NCBI RefSeq assembly: GCF_001687625.2
Contig: NZ_CP016538.2
Location: 956,001 to 1,020,000 of the forward strand
Direction of reading: 5' to 3'
Length of the DNA stretch: 64,000 bases
From: Planococcus maritimus
GTDB taxonomy: Bacteria > Bacillota > Bacilli > Bacillales_A > Planococcaceae
The notes below the pieces were generated by a model. That model ran no database searches. It saw only the letters and a program-made list of their open reading frames with translations, and was not told the DNA's origin. Below, piece after piece: positions 31,789 to 40,154 of the stretch; position 1 is the first letter of the stretch, and each line of letters starts with the position of its first letter. The position numbers and the translations under genes were made by a program.

Positions 31789-33096
31789 ATGAAAACGGAT
31801 GTGTTTATCGGCGGAGGGGGAATAGGCGGGTTAACGCTCGCGTTGAAGTTGGTGCGGCGCGGCTTTAGTGTCGTGCTCGCCGAACGCATGGCCGTGCGCT
31901 CTCCGACTTATAAAGGAGAGCTGCTGCAGCCGAAGAGCATGCAAGTGTTCGATGGGCTTGGCGTATACGAGTCCGTTTGTGATCGGTCCAATGAAATCAA
32001 AGTACTCGACATGCTCGAACTGTCCAGTACCTTGAAAGTGAAAGACCAATCCTTCATGGATTACAGCGTGTTGCCAGGAAAGTACAATGCCGCTTACATG
32101 ATTCATCATGAAGAACTGAAGACGATTATTCGGGAAGCGGCATGTGAATACGACAACTTCCATTATTTAAAAGGCACTGCTTGTAAAGGCTATACTGATC
32201 ACGCGGCCATTCTTCAAAAAGGCACTGAGAAATTTGAAGTAGAAGCCAAGTTCTTTTTCGGCGCAGAAGGCCGGTCATCGGTGACGCGAAAAGCGATGGA
32301 AGTCGAAGTCAAGCAGACCACCTACAACCATCATTTTCTGACAGTGACGTTTCCGCGTGCGGAGAATTTCACAGACGGCAAAATCATTTCCACGTACAAC
32401 CGTTTCCTCGGGCTGTTCCCGCTTCCTGACGATCAAGTGCGAAGTGTATATTTGATTCCGCCGGGAGATTATAAAACCTTGAAGGAAAAGCCCATTAGCC
32501 ATTTTCATAAACTGTACACCGACTTGGCGCCGGCTGTGGACGGTTATGTCCAGCAGTTGACGGACTGGAAAAAAATCCAGTTGATGATTCCAGTCATGTA
32601 TCATGCCAATTCCTATGTAAAAGGCAATAAAGCCATTATTGGCGATGCGGCGCATGCAGTTCATCCAATGGCAGGAGAAGGCATGAACATGGCGATACAA
32701 GATGCCGATGTGCTCGGGGAGCTTGCGGCGGATATGCTAGCTGAGAAGACGGCCGATACAGCCAATTTGAAATGGTACGAAAAAGTACGTTATCGCAGAG
32801 CGGACCATGTTATCCAGTTGAGCCATTTGGCAGCACTCGCTTATTCATTTCCGTACCGTCCAGTCAGTTATCTGCGCCAGCGGACATTCGAACGCATGGA
32901 AGAAGACCCAATCCTCCATTTCAAGCAGATGCTAAATGTCTCAGGCCTCGGTCTCTGGAAGGAAAACGTCCGGGACCGCTTTATTCAAGGCGGGTTTATG
33001 CCGGTGCGTGCAAAGGAATTAACAGCAGGCACAAAAGAACTGAAATACTACAAACCGGAAGATGATTACCCGTGGAAAGTGGAGGGATTTAAATGA
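31789..33096 (+). CDS. FAD-dependent monooxygenase (UbiH/PHBH type)
   Basis: A 435-residue flavoprotein monooxygenase of the p-hydroxybenzoate-hydroxylase class. Visible motifs: Rossmann FIGGGGIGGLTLALKL (residues 4-19), a central FFGAEGRSSVTR (the DG-type motif, with Ala-Glu in place of Asp) and the second FAD motif IGDAAHAVHPMAGEGMNMAI near residue 285. Members hydroxylate aromatic rings or quinone precursors using NAD(P)H and O2. The gene is coupled to a SAM methyltransferase (overlap ATGA), so the likely job is a hydroxylation followed by O-methylation of one product, unknown here. AAGGAG lies nine bases before ATG 31789, so the upstream TTG is rejected. Confidence 0.87.
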   Translation: MKTDVFIGGGGIGGLTLALKLVRRGFSVVLAERMAVRSPTYKGELLQPKSMQVFDGLGVYESVCDRSNEIKVLDMLELSSTLKVKDQSFMDYSVLPGKYNAAYMIHHEELKTIIREAACEYDNFHYLKGTACKGYTDHAAILQKGTEKFEVEAKFFFGAEGRSSVTRKAMEVEVKQTTYNHHFLTVTFPRAENFTDGKIISTYNRFLGLFPLPDDQVRSVYLIPPGDYKTLKEKPISHFHKLYTDLAPAVDGYVQQLTDWKKIQLMIPVMYHANSYVKGNKAIIGDAAHAVHPMAGEGMNMAIQDADVLGELAADMLAEKTADTANLKWYEKVRYRRADHVIQLSHLAALAYSFPYRPVSYLRQRTFERMEEDPILHFKQMLNVSGLGLWKENVRDRFIQGGFMPVRAKELTAGTKELKYYKPEDDYPWKVEGFK

Positions 33097-34079
33097 TTGA
33101 TGTGATGAAAATGGTAAAAGCCAGAACATATATGAAACGCAATGAGCCGTTCCTGTATAGCTGGCATGCTTATGTTGGATATGAATTAGATTTGTTCAAG
33201 TCATTTGAACGACCGATGACACAATTTGATGTGGCAGATGCACTTGACCTTGATGAACAATTGCTCGCGCAATGGGTAGCGATTGGCGTATCGATTGGAT
33301 ACTTGAAAGAAGTGAGCCGCAACCGTTACCAGATTAAGAATCGGTGGAAGTTACCAAAATCCAAAGGCAATAATTCTTCAGGCGTGTTGCTAAAAGAAAT
33401 GATGGAACTGCATCTCCCAACCTTGCTCCAATATCCCGAAATGATGCGCAACCGGAGTCGTCTCCATTTCGATGAAGACGAACACGCAGGAACCGTGGCA
33501 GAGACTAGCCGACTGTTAGAAGTTTTAGCCTATCCAAAAATGGCCAAAAGGCTGAAGGAGAAAAACTGTCGACGTGTACTCGACATTGGCTGCGGAGAAG
33601 GTGGCTACATAAAAAAAATGGGGCTGCGATTCCCATCTACACAATTTACAGGAATTGAAATTAGCGAAGAAGTAGTGGAAACGGCGAAACAATTGACGGC
33701 AGCACAAGACAATGTCTTTATTGAGCAGGCAGATTTGTGGAATTACAAGCCCGAATCTCCGCAGGACATGGTGATGATTAATAATGTGCTGCACTACATC
33801 CCGCTCGAAAAACGCCAGGCTTTGTTCAAGGAAATCAGCAGCTGGGTCGAAGAGGGGGGCATTTTATCGATCGTCACACCAATCGCCGGAGGCCCAGACA
33901 GCCCACCGTTTGCCAACGTGTTCAATAGCTTTTTCTCATCCTTCGATAATCTCTACCGACTGCCGAAAAGAGAAGAGCTCATCGAATGGGGAGAAGAAGC
34001 CGGACTCGAAATGCTCAGCCTCCAGACCGTCATCAAAGAAGGCGGCTGGTATATCGTGCAATATGAAAAGAAAAGCTGA
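33093..34079 (+). CDS. Class I SAM-dependent methyltransferase with N-terminal winged helix
   Basis: A 328-residue methyltransferase. Residues ~1-100 form a helical winged-helix-like domain, as in dimeric small-molecule O-methyltransferases; SAM motif I LDIGCGEGGYIKKM is near residues 165-178, the acidic residue ending strand 2 is in FTGIEIS, and INNVLHYI is motif IV. The acceptor is probably a hydroxyl made by the monooxygenase encoded just upstream, with which it overlaps by four bases. It is not UbiE/MenG: those lack the N-terminal domain. Its 3' end overlaps the first unit of an intergenic repeat. No further biosynthetic gene follows, so the core pathway must be elsewhere. Confidence 0.85.
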   Translation: MIDVMKMVKARTYMKRNEPFLYSWHAYVGYELDLFKSFERPMTQFDVADALDLDEQLLAQWVAIGVSIGYLKEVSRNRYQIKNRWKLPKSKGNNSSGVLLKEMMELHLPTLLQYPEMMRNRSRLHFDEDEHAGTVAETSRLLEVLAYPKMAKRLKEKNCRRVLDIGCGEGGYIKKMGLRFPSTQFTGIEISEEVVETAKQLTAAQDNVFIEQADLWNYKPESPQDMVMINNVLHYIPLEKRQALFKEISSWVEEGGILSIVTPIAGGPDSPPFANVFNSFFSSFDNLYRLPKREELIEWGEEAGLEMLSLQTVIKEGGWYIVQYEKKS

Positions 34080-34313
34080 AATGGCCGCTATGGCTCGACA
34101 GGCGTAAGACGGGTCCCCGAAGCGGCGCCCTTTGCCGCACAGGGGAAGTGGCTTACGACCCGAGAGGCAGGCCATTGACGCTAGACAAAAAGAAAAGCAA
34201 AAGCGCCCGTTGAGCTCCGACAGGCATAAGACAGATGTCCGAAGCGGCGTCCTTTGTCGCACAGGACAGTTGGCTTATGACCCGAGGAGCTGGGCGATTG
34301 AGCTGGACAAAAG
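34071..34313 (+). repeat. Tandem intergenic repeat, two ~121-bp units
   Basis: Two units (34071-34192, 34193-34313) share the pattern AAAAGC...GACAGGC(G/A)TAAGAC...CCGAAGCGGCG(C/T)CCTTTG(C/T)CGCACAGG...GGCTTA(C/T)GACCCGAG...(A/G)GACAAAAAG/CAAAAG. Within each, TAAG pairs with CTTA outside a GCGGC/GCCGC or GCGGC/GTCGC inner stem. The first unit begins inside the last codons of the methyltransferase gene. The open frames running through them are not gene-like. Confidence 0.75.
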
Positions 34314-34440
34314 AAAAGCTGAAATGGCCGTCTTTAGGAAGCTAAGCTAAGAACGCGACGTCCTGTCGCAACGCTTAGCTGACCCACATCCTGTGGGCCC
34401 TCGGAAAGCGTCCGGCCGGAGCGAAAGGCAAAAAAGGCTG
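34314..34440 (+). repeat. Divergent third unit of the intergenic repeat
   Basis: This unit begins with AAAAGCTGAAATGGCCG, identical to the first unit at 34071, then differs: it carries AGCTAAG...CTTAGCT around an inner GCGAC-gtcct-GTCGC stem, followed by ACATCCTGTGGG and a 'gtccggccggagcg' end. The 16-mer CGCGACGTCCTGTCGC is shared in reverse with the copy at 3975-3990. The outer/inner stem layout is the same as in the two preceding units. Confidence 0.7.
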
Positions 34441-34500
34441 TCGAGGTTTCTCGACAGCAAATAAAAAAACCTGAAGCACAAGGCTTCAGGTTTTTTTATT
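34437..34500. terminator. Hairpin and bidirectional terminator before yfkK
   Basis: GCTGTCGAG-gttt-CTCGACAGC (34437-34458) is followed by AAAACCTGAAG / CTTCAGGTTTT (34466-34494) with A and T tracts. The second hairpin ends the minus-strand yfkK gene and any read-through from the plus strand. Confidence 0.85.
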
Positions 34501-34717
34501 TGCGTAATGAACCAAGTTCAGAGGCAATGGCTTGCATTTCATTCGGGCTGAAATTATTACGATTTTTGACCATCTCGTAAATTTCGCGCAAGTCTTCGTA
34601 CTCGGAAGAATTGAAATGCTCCGCTTTCATTGCATCAACATTGACCATACGCAGCTTCGTTTTTATTTCCTCAATCATAAAATCGACGTTCTCAGGTGAC
34701 TGTTTGGATAAATCCAT
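34496..34717 (-). CDS. yfkK: DUF1128 family protein (UPF0435, YfkK)
   Basis: A 73-residue cytosolic helical protein of DUF1128/UPF0435. The pattern is typical: a helix [16 protein letters not shown], the [20 protein letters not shown] segment and [14 protein letters not shown] at the end. The function is unknown. The gene is monocistronic, with a TTGACA box read on the minus strand (34774-34779) at the end of the neighbouring symporter gene and CAGGAATGG-type ribosome site. Its position near yfkH recalls the B. subtilis yfk cluster. Confidence 0.9.
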   Translation of the reverse strand: MDLSKQSPENVDFMIEEIKTKLRMVNVDAMKAEHFNSSEYEDLREIYEMVKNRNNFSPNEMQAIASELGSLRK

Positions 34718-34775
34718 GATCCATTCCTGCCTTTCGGGTGGGTATGCTTTATCATTTCATTATTCAAATGGAATG

Positions 34776-36137
34776 TCAATTGCCAGAGCGAGCCTGTTCT
34801 TTCTCTTCTTTGATCTTCGCCGTGATTTTCTTCGTCTCGTAAACGATGACGCCGGAAAGTCCGAGAAGGCCGATCAAGTTCGGGAATGCCATTAAGCCAT
34901 TCATGACATCTGAGAAGGTCCAGACGACATCAAGCGAGACCGTCGCGCCGACAAATACCATTGCCACAAAGGCGACGCGGTAAACGATCAACAAGCCCGG
35001 ACTCTTGAACAAATACTGGAAACACTTCTCGCCGTAGTAAGACCAGCCAATGATGGTCGACGATGCGAAGAAAATTAAACCAATGGCGACGATATAAGGG
35101 CCAACTCCTCCGAGGAACTGCTCAAATGCAGCTGTCGTGAGCGCTGCGCCTTCAAGGCTGTCATCCTTATATAAACCGGACATGACAATGGTGATACCGG
35201 TAATCGAACAAATGATCAAAGTGTCGAACAACACTTGAGTCATCGAGACCAACGCTTGGCGGCCAGGCATATCGGTTTTTGCCGCTGCCGCCGCGATCGG
35301 TGCAGAACCAAGGCCGGCTTCGTTGGAGAAGACGCCTCGTGCTACACCGTAGCGGATCGCAGCACCGATCGCACCACCCACTGCAGCTTCGCCCGTAAAG
35401 GCAGCGCTAAAGATCGTGCCGAGGGCTGCAGGAATAAGATCCATATTGAGAATCATGATGATGATTCCGGCAATGATATAAAATAAGGCCATAAATGGTA
35501 CGAAAAATGCAGTTACTTTACCGATTGTTTTAATTCCGCCGATGATGACAACGGCAGCGAAGATCGTCAAGATGATCCCTGTAATCCATGTTGGCACAGA
35601 AAAAGTATCGCGTACAACAGATGCGACAGAATTGGACTGTGTGCCGTTTCCGATACCAAATGCAGCGATAGCGCCGAATATGGCGAATAGCACGGCCAGC
35701 CATTTCTGTTTCAAGCCGTGCTCAAGATAATACATCGGCCCGCCGGCCATTTGTCCTTTAGCATCTACAATGCGGTATTTGACAGCAAGAACGGCTTCAC
35801 CGTATTTTGTTGCCATCCCGAAGAATGCAGAAAACCACATCCAGAAAACAGCTCCAGGACCACCGAGAATGACTGCTGTTGCCACCCCGACGATATTTCC
35901 TGTCCCAACTGTCGCAGCCATAGCTGTCGACAATGCTTGGAAATGAGAAATATCACCCTCTGCATCTTTATCCGGGTTTTTACTGAACGTTAGCTTCAAT
36001 GCATATGGCAATAAGCGCAATTGCAAAAGTCCCAGCCGGACCGTCAAGAAAATCCCAGTCCCTACCAGGAGAATCAAAAGCGGCGGTCCCCATACATAAC
36101 CGCTGACCGTGCCTAGAAATTCTGTTAAAGCCTCCAT
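34776..36137 (-). CDS. alsT: Sodium:alanine/glycine symporter family protein (AgcS, AlsT)
   Basis: A 453-residue membrane symporter with about 11 helices that moves alanine, glycine or glutamine with Na+. Family marks: the N-terminal WGPPLLILLVGTGIFLTVRL helix start, the GTGNIVGVATAV sodium-site helix (about residues 78-90), GGPMYYLEHGLKQKW and GVFSNEAGLGSAPIAAAAA. B. subtilis AlsT is a glutamine/alanine carrier; substrate here is inferred only to the family. GAGGGGG is seven bases before the ATG. No riboswitch is evident upstream; a TTGACT box is visible there. It lies alone, with yfkK downstream on the same strand. Confidence 0.92.
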   Translation of the reverse strand: MEALTEFLGTVSGYVWGPPLLILLVGTGIFLTVRLGLLQLRLLPYALKLTFSKNPDKDAEGDISHFQALSTAMAATVGTGNIVGVATAVILGGPGAVFWMWFSAFFGMATKYGEAVLAVKYRIVDAKGQMAGGPMYYLEHGLKQKWLAVLFAIFGAIAAFGIGNGTQSNSVASVVRDTFSVPTWITGIILTIFAAVVIIGGIKTIGKVTAFFVPFMALFYIIAGIIIMILNMDLIPAALGTIFSAAFTGEAAVGGAIGAAIRYGVARGVFSNEAGLGSAPIAAAAAKTDMPGRQALVSMTQVLFDTLIICSITGITIVMSGLYKDDSLEGAALTTAAFEQFLGGVGPYIVAIGLIFFASSTIIGWSYYGEKCFQYLFKSPGLLIVYRVAFVAMVFVGATVSLDVVWTFSDVMNGLMAFPNLIGLLGLSGVIVYETKKITAKIKEEKEQARSGN

Positions 36138-36251
36138 GTTTTCTCCCCCTCGTTGATAATTTTTTCTTTAGGAATAATTTCTCCTGTAGAGTTAATATTC
36201 CGAAAGTTTGGCGGCAGAGTCAAGTTATTTTTAAAAAAGAATTGCTGATGT

Positions 36252-36277
36252 GTTTAGATTTTCAAGGAAGAGGGAAA
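36252..36277 (+). promoter_or_regulatory. Candidate sigma-B promoter of the YtxH-like/YfkH operon
   Basis: GTTTAG (36252-36257), a 14-base spacer and GGGAAA (36272-36277) resemble sigma-B elements, about 50 bases before the start codon. YtxH-type genes are stress-induced in B. subtilis, which agrees. Tentative. Confidence 0.4.
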
Positions 36278-36325
36278 AAATCGAAGTATGACAGAAACTA
36301 TATTTTATACTAGGAGGAATTTGGA

Positions 36326-36802
36326 ATGAGCCAAAACAAATTAATGACAGGGATAGTAGTAGGAGCGGCTGTAGGAGCGTTAGTTTCATTATTGGACCGC
36401 AACACACGTGAAGACGTGGTGGATAAATCGAAAAGAGCAAGCGATAACGCTAAATACTATGCCAGCAATAAAGATGAGTTGAAGTCTGCTTTTAAAGAAC
36501 AGGCAGAGCGTGCCCAAAATCTGTACGCGCGTATTTCTGAAGATGCTGCATATGTAGGTGGAAAAGTGGAACAAGTGAGAAAATTAGTGCCAGAAGTGAA
36601 AGAAGTAGCACAAGATGCAAGAGGCGCCGTGATGGAAACGAAAGAAGCGGTTGTCGAATCTAAAGATGATGTCCTATCAGCAGTGAAAGAAGACAACCCA
36701 TCACCGAGTTCTTCATTGACGGACGATTCATCTTCTGACAACTCAAACAACTCAAGTAATTCAAACAACTCAAACAACTCGTACAACCAGAACCGCAACT
36801 GA
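36326..36802 (+). CDS. YtxH-like stress protein with Ser/Asn-rich tail
   Basis: A 158-residue protein. The N-terminus has one glycine-rich hydrophobic segment (GIVVGAAVGALVSLL, residues 9-23), as in YtxH general-stress proteins, followed by an amphipathic, probably coiled-coil region with heptad-like Ala/Val/Lys repeats (residues ~30-118). The last ~35 residues are only Ser, Asn and Asp, with DNA made of a reiterated AACTCAAAC unit. The role is unknown; the family associates with the membrane under stress. GGAGG lies nine bases before the ATG. The next gene starts 12 bases after the stop, so it probably shares the transcript. Confidence 0.75.
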   Translation: MSQNKLMTGIVVGAAVGALVSLLDRNTREDVVDKSKRASDNAKYYASNKDELKSAFKEQAERAQNLYARISEDAAYVGGKVEQVRKLVPEVKEVAQDARGAVMETKEAVVESKDDVLSAVKEDNPSPSSSLTDDSSSDNSNNSSNSNNSNNSYNQNRN

Positions 36803-36814
36803 GCGGGATAGGTC

Positions 36815-37729
36815 ATGGCAAGCTCTAAAAAGAACGGCCGGTCTCAAGTGCAAAAGCCGAAATATGATGTACTGACTGGCCGTGGTTTTATAAAAGAATT
36901 AGCGATACGGATTAAAGACGTCGATGTGCAGGGACTCGGAGCGCAATTGGCGTTTTTTTTCCTATTATCGATTTTTCCGCTGTTGATTTTCCTTGTCAAC
37001 TTATTGCCTTATTTAAACTTGCCCAGAGAAGAAGTCTTTACGTTCATGGAAAATGTGATTCCTGGTGAAGTATATGTACTAGTCGAACAGACTTTGAACG
37101 AAATCCTCACCAATCAAAATGGCGGCTTGCTATCGTTTGGTGTACTTGCAACGATTTGGTCAGCCAGCCTTGGGATGGATGCATTGATCAAATCCTTAAA
37201 TGCGACCTACCGTGTAAAGGAAAGCCGGCCGTTATTGCTGGCAAGAGGTATGTCGATTTTAATGACCATTCTGTTAATCATCATGCTGGTTGTGGCGCTC
37301 GCCTTGCCAATATTCGGCCGACAGATCGGTTTGTTCTTTTTTGCTTTTCTTGGGCTTGAGGAAGGGTTCTTGGAGTTGTGGGGAATGATCCGCTTCACCA
37401 TTCCGGCCTTGATCACCTTTGTTGTGTGCGCTGTCATTTACTGGCTTGCGCCGAATGTACGCATAAGTTTCAGGACGGTGTTGCCGGGAGCAGCATTCGC
37501 TTCGCTCGGCTGGCTTTTACTGTCTTACTTGTTCTCCATCTATATTAATAATTTCGGCAATTTCTCAGCAACATACGGAAGCATTGGCGGAATAATCCTA
37601 TTATTGCTTTGGCTGTATTTATCAGCGATGCTGTTGATTATCGGCGGTCAATTAAATGCCGTCATGCAAGGCAGGAGACATTCTAGAAAACGACTCAAGC
37701 AAAAAAAGACGGCTCTACCCGGTAAATAA
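36815..37729 (+). CDS. yfkH: YihY/BrkB family membrane protein (YfkH)
   Basis: A 304-residue membrane protein with six predicted helices. It shows the family pattern AQLAFFFLLSIFPLLIFLVN (cut here as helix 1), LPYLNL, the SAS-LGMDALIKSLNATYRV loop, and FGNFSATYGSIGGIILLLLWLYLS at the end. The family was once called ribonuclease BN in error; its true role is unknown, with some members proposed as transporters. It is an orthologue of YfkH by position near yfkK. The N-terminal 30 residues are basic and polar. The stop codon lies in the loop of a bidirectional terminator. Confidence 0.9.
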   Translation: MASSKKNGRSQVQKPKYDVLTGRGFIKELAIRIKDVDVQGLGAQLAFFFLLSIFPLLIFLVNLLPYLNLPREEVFTFMENVIPGEVYVLVEQTLNEILTNQNGGLLSFGVLATIWSASLGMDALIKSLNATYRVKESRPLLLARGMSILMTILLIIMLVVALALPIFGRQIGLFFFAFLGLEEGFLELWGMIRFTIPALITFVVCAVIYWLAPNVRISFRTVLPGAAFASLGWLLLSYLFSIYINNFGNFSATYGSIGGIILLLLWLYLSAMLLIIGGQLNAVMQGRRHSRKRLKQKKTALPGK

Positions 37730-37745
37730 GGGAGAGCCGTCTTTT
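37702..37745. terminator. Bidirectional terminator between yfkH and the metal ATPase
   Basis: AAAGACGGCTCTaCC / GGgAGAGCCGTCTTT encloses the yfkH stop and is followed by T residues in both directions. Confidence 0.88.
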
Positions 37746-37756
37746 AGTTTGGGCGA

Positions 37757-39631
37757 TCAAACATTGCGGTTAAGCATGCGCAATCCATTTAAAATGACCA
37801 AAATGGTGCTGCCTTCATGGCCAATGACGCCTAGCGGCAGAGAAATGGCCTGGAAAAAGTTCGAGAAAATAAGCACGAGGATGACAGCAACTGAGAAAAA
37901 GACATTTTGTTTAACGATGCGCTGCATTTTTTTAGCCAGTCGGATCGAGTAAGAAATCCGGGACAAATCATTTTTCATCAGAATGACGTCTGCGGTTTCT
38001 AATGCGATGTCTGTTCCTTCGCCCATGGCGATGCCGGTTGTTGCGGTCGCAAGAGCTGGAGCGTCGTTGATGCCGTCTCCTGTCATTGCTACATATTCAT
38101 ATTTGGCGAGTAACTTTTTTAAGTGCTGGACTTTGTCGCCTGGCAAGCATTCGGCAATGTATTCATCAACACCGGTTTCTTCTGCAATGGCTTTTGCGGT
38201 TTTTCGGTTATCACCAGTCAGCATGATGCAATAGATGCCGCGGTCTTGAAGTTCGGCAATGGTGGACTTGGTAATATCGCGAACGGTGTCTTTAAGCGCC
38301 ATGGCAGCCAATATGCCATGGCCATCGCTAATAAATGTGACGGTTTTCCCTTGATTCGCCAAAATGGCCAGAATCCCGTTTTCGAAAGCATAGGCTTCTT
38401 CTTCACCGACAAATCCGGGCTTGCCGACCAGGATTTCATCGCTTGCGAAGTGCGTCTTCAAACCATTACCTGGAACATCCACCACTTGCAAACCGCGCAG
38501 TGGTTCAATTCCTTGTTGAATAACAAAATCGGTAATTGCTTTGGCGAGTGGATGATTCGATTGCGATTCGATTCCTGCAACAAGTGCCATTACTTGCTCG
38601 CGATTTGCATCACGGCGGATGATGAAATCAGTTACTTCGGGTTTGCCACGTGTCAAGGTGCCGGTTTTATCGAAAGCAATGGCTTTAATGACGCTCAAAT
38701 TCTCTAAATGTGCACCCCCCTTAAAAATCACGCCGCTTTTAGCACCATTTGAAATGGCGGCGAGCGTAGCGGGCATAATGGATGCGACCAATGCACAAGG
38801 TGAAGCTACGACAAGCAATACCATGGCCCGGTAAAGGGTTTCATTCCAACTCCACCCCATCAAAAAATGTGGAAGGAACAACATCAGCACGAAGACAAGC
38901 AAGACGACTTTAACGTAACGGCCTTCAAAGCGTTCGATAAATTGTTGAGAGGGAGACTTCTCGCTTTCTGCGGATTGTACGAGTTCAATGATTTTTTGGA
39001 ACATGGTTTCTGAACTAGGTTTGGTCATGACCATGGTAATTGAGCCGGACAAATTAACAGTGCCCGCAAATAAATTATCGCGTGCGTATTTGGACACTGG
39101 AATTGCTTCGCCACTGATGGCAGACTCATCGACGGCAGTCTGTCCGGTATGGACTTCGCCATCGACAGGGAAACGTTCACCCGGACGGACGGAGATTAAG
39201 TCCCCGGTATTCAATTCACCGACCGGAACACGCACGGTCTCGCCGGACTCTTTTAATAACCATGCTTCATCTGGTTGCATCTCCATGAGAGCAGACAATT
39301 CTTTTCGGCTTTTGTTCATTGTATAGGTTTCTAGGGCGCCGCTTAATGCAAAGATGAAGATCAAGATGGCGCCTTCTGTCCAGTAACCAATAACGGATGC
39401 GCCGATCGCTGCTAAAATCATCAGAAATTCGACGTTTAACTCTTTGTCTTCGATGGTTTTTTTGATGCCGTACTTGGCCTTGGCGTATCCACCAATAACG
39501 AACGCCAGCAAATAAACAATCACTGATGGCAGAGCGATATCCTGCAATTCCAGGATGTAGGCAATGATAATCAGAATTCCGGATAACACCGCAGCTATCA
39601 ATTCGATATGAGGCCGAACTTTACTCCACAT
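37757..39631 (-). CDS. pfeT: P1B-4-type heavy-metal ATPase (PfeT/ZosA-like)
   Basis: A 624-residue metal-exporting P-type ATPase with six membrane helices and no N-terminal metal-binding domain. Core motifs: TGE-equivalent SGEAIP (actuator), SPC in helix 4 (residues 277-279), phosphorylation site DKTGT (Asp321), MLTGDN and MTGDGINDAPAL. SPC together with HEGST in the last helix (near residue 610) marks subclass P1B-4, whose B. subtilis member PfeT (YkvW, formerly ZosA) exports ferrous iron; Zn and Co are other reported substrates. ATG 39631 has GGAGGG six bases upstream, so the earlier TTG and ATG are rejected. No PerR or Fur box is seen upstream. Confidence 0.88.
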   Translation of the reverse strand: MWSKVRPHIELIAAVLSGILIIIAYILELQDIALPSVIVYLLAFVIGGYAKAKYGIKKTIEDKELNVEFLMILAAIGASVIGYWTEGAILIFIFALSGALETYTMNKSRKELSALMEMQPDEAWLLKESGETVRVPVGELNTGDLISVRPGERFPVDGEVHTGQTAVDESAISGEAIPVSKYARDNLFAGTVNLSGSITMVMTKPSSETMFQKIIELVQSAESEKSPSQQFIERFEGRYVKVVLLVFVLMLFLPHFLMGWSWNETLYRAMVLLVVASPCALVASIMPATLAAISNGAKSGVIFKGGAHLENLSVIKAIAFDKTGTLTRGKPEVTDFIIRRDANREQVMALVAGIESQSNHPLAKAITDFVIQQGIEPLRGLQVVDVPGNGLKTHFASDEILVGKPGFVGEEEAYAFENGILAILANQGKTVTFISDGHGILAAMALKDTVRDITKSTIAELQDRGIYCIMLTGDNRKTAKAIAEETGVDEYIAECLPGDKVQHLKKLLAKYEYVAMTGDGINDAPALATATTGIAMGEGTDIALETADVILMKNDLSRISYSIRLAKKMQRIVKQNVFFSVAVILVLIFSNFFQAISLPLGVIGHEGSTILVILNGLRMLNRNV

Positions 39632-39752
39632 AGCCATCCCTCCATAAGACAATAGGTATCAATTCTTACTGTCAGTTTACCATAGGAAACAAAGAGAAGA
39701 TGGAAGAAATTTCTTGTTGTGTGCTTGACTAGGATTTTCTCTTGAGAAAACA

Positions 39753-39793
39753 ATAAAAAAAGCCCTGAAACATTTTTCGGCGTTTCAGGGCTT
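39753..39793 (-). terminator. Terminator of the SE1561-like gene
   Basis: AAGCCCTGAAAC / GTTTCAGGGCTT with a T tract on the minus strand. Confidence 0.88.
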
Positions 39794-39798
39794 GGGAA

Positions 39799-39996
39799 TT
39801 ATTCGCTTTCAGTTTCAGGACGGTTTTTGAATTGCTGCATTTTAGTATCCAGGTCATCAACCATGGCAATCAGTCGGTCGATATCTTCAAGCTCGGTGCT
39901 TTCTGGTTCGATGGCATCTAACACATCGAGGAACATGCTGAGCCTTTGTTTCATGTACGTTACTTGCTGTTCCTTATCTGTAAGGGATTTTCCCAT
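39799..39996 (-). CDS. Small helical protein, SE1561-like family
   Basis: A 65-residue acidic protein predicted to be a helical hairpin. The KEQQVTYMKQRLSMFLDVLDAIEP segment, followed by EDIDRLIAMVDDLDTKMQQFK, resembles the SE1561-type protein family of Staphylococcus and Bacillales as I remember it; function unknown. ATG 39996 is supported by GAGGTGG six bases upstream; the frame is open for 18 more codons without a ribosome site. The gene has its own terminator and reads away from the small plus-strand gene at 40155. The heptad-like Leu/Met spacing suggests a coiled coil or dimer. Confidence 0.7.
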   Translation of the reverse strand: MGKSLTDKEQQVTYMKQRLSMFLDVLDAIEPESTELEDIDRLIAMVDDLDTKMQQFKNRPETESE

Positions 39997-40154
39997 TGAT
40001 TCCACCTCATTTCCAATGTTTATAGTAGCTGATATAGGGACGAATATCAATAAGAACTGCCGTCTTAGAGAAAAAACACAAAATTTATTAATTGAATATT
40101 TACACTATTCGATTAATATGTTATAGTTGCATCAATCCTTTACGAGGGGAGGAC

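Noticed and set aside
34071-34440. CRISPR array
   Set aside because: The ~121-bp units have no short repeat/unique spacer alternation; no cas gene is near.
38123-38707. 194-codon plus-strand frame within the metal ATPase gene
   Set aside because: Antisense shadow of the ATPase; no ribosome site or family signature.
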